Of a stretch of DNA of 64,000 nucleotides, positions 61,011 through 64,000 are shown piece after piece. The DNA comes from Carposina sasakii (lineage: Eukaryota > Arthropoda > Insecta > Lepidoptera > Carposinidae): assembly GCA_014607495.2 (NCBI GenBank), contig CP053153.1, forward strand, positions 10,602,001 through 10,666,000, written 5' to 3'. Numbering within the stretch: the first letter of the stretch is position 1; the number at the start of each line of letters is the position of its first letter. The notes under the pieces are model-generated. The model was given only the letters and a program-made list of their open reading frames with translations. It was not told where the DNA came from and did no database searches. Made by a program: the position numbers and the translations under genes.

Positions 61011-61783
61011 ATATACTTATTATCACTTTTTAAATGATTTATTTCTTCATTTAACTTAACAAAGAGGAATAAACCATACGCCGCTGCTTAAAATACTCTG
61101 ACAATACGTACGGCATTGACGTCATGTTAACCGCCGCCGTCATTGTAAACGCCATATAAAATTGTGTCATTCATTACAACTTTACCCTATGCTCTCCATA
61201 CTGTCGCCACGTTAGAGAACTCCATCCTAAAAAGCATAAAAGGTAAATTGAACTACGTCGAAATAAATCGCATGCTGGACCTTCAGGAACCTTTATAAGA
61301 CGGTAAAAGTTTATAATTTAAGACCGAGTCACAGTTTAAAGCGACACGAGTAACTTATCTCCATACTGTCACCAACTGTTGCTTAACAAATAAATCTCAT
61401 AGCTGCCAATATACTAACAGGCGATAAATAACATTTAGCATACGTAGGACATACGTAATCGCGGGTTGCGCCCGCGCAGGTCTCGACAAGGAAGGGTTTC
61501 TGCTAATACACACACGCCCTTTCTCTGACCCTATTTGCCGTTTCCGTGTTAAAGGTCAATTGGCTATTTCGATTGATTTAAATTATTTAAATGAGTAGAA
61601 ATAGTACCCACATATATTACTGACACTATAGGTATAGGTAATTATAAAACATTATCTTAAAAGATAGACAAATACTAAACTACTAACTATACGCAGGTAA
61701 GTTACATAAGCTACAAAAATAAAATAACTTAATTATAACAAAAAAAAATTCTTGGGTAGTTTGAAATCAAAAGTTTTTCTTAC

Positions 61784-62094
61784 ATCTATACATATAATAA
61801 AAATGTAACGGATCGGTGTCTGTACATGGAAGATATATGAGAAAAAATATTATAGGAGACCTTTATCAACGCAATAGTACCCAAAACAATGATGTTTGGA
61901 ATTTTTGTCTGTTTGTCTGTGCGTTTGTGCACGCTAATCTCAGAAACGGCTGAACCGATTTCGATGCAGTTTTCAGGAATATATTGTGACAGGTCCCACT
62001 TAACATATAGGCTACTTTTTATCCCGGATAATTTTTGTAGTCCTTTGTATAGATTTCTGTAGTCCACGCGGACAGAGTCGCGGGCGTCCACTAG
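61784..62094 (+). mobile_element. Non-autonomous Helitron, complete ends (Lep1-like)
   Basis: A|TCTATACATATAATAAAAAT at the start, GAAACGGCTGAACCGATTTC inside, and TGTAGTCCACGCGGACAGAG then GTCGCGGGCGTCCACTAG|T at the end. 311 bp. The 5' TC, 3' CTAG after a GC-rich hairpin region (CCACGCGG), and A/T insertion site are all present. It has no Rep/helicase, so it depends on a helper. Confidence 0.8.
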
Positions 62095-62385
62095 TAACAA
62101 ATATATTCACATAAACTTAAATGGGATATACCAACCTAAGTAACAGATGAGAGTTGTAAATCATATTTTATATGATTTATTGATAGAATAAAAATGTTTA
62201 CACAAGGTTGTTAATATATTAGGTACGAGTAATGCTAAAGATCCATATCTTCTATTTACGATCCATAACTTATTGCTGAAGTTATTGGCGAGGTCTCCAC
62301 TCATCAATATTAATGAATACTAATAGTACAATTATGGTAATACTACAGGTATACTGTAGACCCTAGCTATACAGTATGACAGTAT

Positions 62386-62388
<3 letters not shown>

Positions 62389-62430
<42 letters not shown>
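62389..62430. repeat. (TA)n microsatellite
   Basis: Uninterrupted run of about 21 TA units. Confidence 0.9.
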
Positions 62431-62432
<2 letters not shown>

Positions 62433-62461
62433 ACCTACATAAAAATATACGCACGATAGAG

Positions 62462-62905
62462 GCCCTAAAATAATAGCTAGAACTGCATGATTACGAAGGA
62501 AAATCTAAAGCAGCCACTCTTAACACAACGAGGCCAGATTTAAATGTTCGGTGACAACTTGCTAGTTCATCGCCTGAGAACGCTCCTTAGGCCCATAGCA
62601 CACGGCGTATTTTATACGCGCAGACGAGACGCGCAGATGACGCGCATATACGCGCTTCATACGAGATTTGAACGCAACCTCGTAACCTAAGCACACGTAG
62701 CGATCGTAAAACGCGCCTGTACTTAATTAATTTTGAAATTTACATCATCAATTTTGTATCATCAATGCAAACGCAACAATCAGCGTCTACGGCGCCGAAG
62801 ACGCGCGTTCTTAACACGCGCGTCGTCTGCGCGTCTAAAATACGCCGTGTGCTATGGGCCTAAGATCCCGATATGAACGGAAGGAGATGCAGCTGATTTA
62901 TTGTG
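62462..62905. repeat. SINE-like dispersed repeat interrupted by a MITE
   Basis: 62462-62589 and 62861-62905 are two parts of the family seen at 57160 and 34178 (GCTAGAACTGCATGATTACG, GCTAGTTCATCGCCTGAGAA, ACGGAAGGAGATGCAGCTGA). The MITE at 62590-62860 sits between them. Confidence 0.6.
62590..62860. mobile_element. PIF/Harbinger-like MITE with long terminal repeats
   Basis: 271 bp. Left GGCCCATAGCACACGGCGTA, right its inverse; the arms continue with TTTTATACGCGCAGACGA and the matching inverse. Flanks TTA on the left and TAA on the right (one mismatch from a TWA duplication). Very CpG-rich arms. Non-coding. Confidence 0.75.
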
Positions 62906-63373
62906 CCTACTGAAATCCAGCATTGGCACAGCAATCTATAGTGTTGGCGACTGGCTGGTAGTGCGACCTTTTTGATACCGTTTTATTATATTTTTTGATA
63001 TTGTCTTTTTGGCACCGACACTTCAAGTCAGTTGCTTTTGTCCATTGATCTGATCTGTGTATATTATATTTTGTAAGAATTTCGTTTCATTCATTTATAC
63101 TAGGTATATACTAATTTGTTCGAGCATACTGAGAGGTTTCGATGCAATACGATACTTTACATCTCCGAACATTTTACAATTTCCATACTCCAAGTTTATT
63201 TCTTTTGCGGTTCAACTTCATTATGGAAAAATAATAGGAAACTTGTAACGAATTATGTAGGGATCTAATTATGGAAGCCATATTTACAGGAGATAATAAA
63301 ATTATAGGGCAGCTAGTACATTACCTTACCACGTGGGACTTTATTAATAGTGGTAACTGATAATGAGCGTGAC

Positions 63374-63724
63374 TATACAGGATGTTTTTTTGTGGCCACC
63401 TTTAACGATGGGTACGTACTCTATACATGAAATAAAGTAAGTTTATGCCAAAAAAAATGCTGGGAAAAAAAAATCTTAAAAAAAAAAAAAAAAATTTAAT
63501 TCCTTGATCGGGCGAAATGTATAGTGTCTAGTGTTTATGTTAGTTTTTTTATAAATTATTGTTCGTGAAAAAATCCTGCTACGCGCGTCTATGTGCATTT
63601 ATGCAGAAAAACGCAGTCTTCTGCTAATATTTTGGAAACCAGAACTTCCCAGGTATGCTTCCATAAAGTGGATGAGGAATTCCGAGTTTTCGGGAACGTT
63701 GACGACCAAAAATCATCCTGTATG
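63374..63724 (-). mobile_element. MITE, GGTCGTCAACGTTCCCG family, copy 3
   Basis: Inverse of 54193-54572: plus strand starts TATACAGGATGTTTTTTTGT and ends GACGACCAAAAATCATCCTG then TAT. 351 bp, with an A-rich tract of variable length in the middle. Confidence 0.8.
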
Positions 63725-64000
63725 TATACCTAATAGAAGCTTCAAGTGCCTCGACATATCATTTGCTCTAAGGTGACATCATAAATTTCGTAGAACAAGG
63801 TTATCCAGCTCGTCCATTGGAATGGCGCTATGTTTATGTAATTATTACAAAGTATGACTATGTTTATAAACCTTGTAATGATTTTGTGTCACTTACGTGT
63901 CATTAATTCTAGTCGATATGTCATTTTTAATACCATTTGTGGTGCTACAGTAACTATTATAAAATGATTAATTTACACCAGCTGCAAGTATGATACCAAC

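Larger units (their letters stand above)
52605..64000. other. Right flank without a recognisable gene
   Basis: About 11 kb upstream of gene E. The repeats are listed separately. No signal peptide exon, RR domain, tRNA gene or long coding frame found; the first kilobase would hold the gene E promoter, but no clear TATA box was found there. Confidence 0.5.

Overview
This window is nuclear DNA of a moth or butterfly (Lepidoptera). It is AT-rich and intron-bearing, with mobile elements typical of that order: RTE-type LINE tails reading YVQQWT, Lep1-like Helitrons ending GTCGCGGGC...CTAG, tRNA-derived SINEs and many MITEs. There are no bacterial features. All five genes I could reconstruct lie on the minus strand and were assembled by following splice sites and reading phase.

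Layout by position. 1-3,290: broken non-LTR retroelements (an RTE tail, a long RTE pseudogene, a second retroelement C-terminus). 3,826-29,533: four co-oriented genes for Rebers-Riddiford (chitin-binding) cuticular proteins, called A to D here: A 3826-5070 (199 aa), B 6746-10892 (172 aa), C 17897-21813 (388 aa), D 25212-29533 (141 aa). Their introns and spacers hold SINEs, LINE tails, MITEs, a solo LTR and tandem repeats. About 29.7-49.3 kb: roughly 19 kb with no recognisable gene, filled with MITEs, Helitron and LINE debris. 49,320-52,556: gene E, a 214-aa secreted protein without an RR domain, rich in Pro, Gln and Tyr. 52.6-64 kb: again only repeats.

The RR genes share one plan. A microexon of 12-18 nt starts the signal peptide, a second exon finishes it and carries a low-complexity spacer, and one or two later exons encode the chitin-binding RR domain. 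TATA boxes can be placed for A-D. The products would be secreted by epidermal cells and bind chitin in the exoskeleton; the different spacers and tails (His/Gln heptads in A, Ala/Gly/His in B, a long charged tail in C, Gly/Tyr in D) would give each cuticle layer or stage different properties. Two intron architectures occur in the cluster: A and B are split after the RR core, C and D inside it.

I found no new enzyme system, CRISPR array or functional RNA gene. The most notable things are the reconstructed cluster, the unusual gene C tail, the orphan gene E, and several MITE/SINE families with clean ends and nested insertions.
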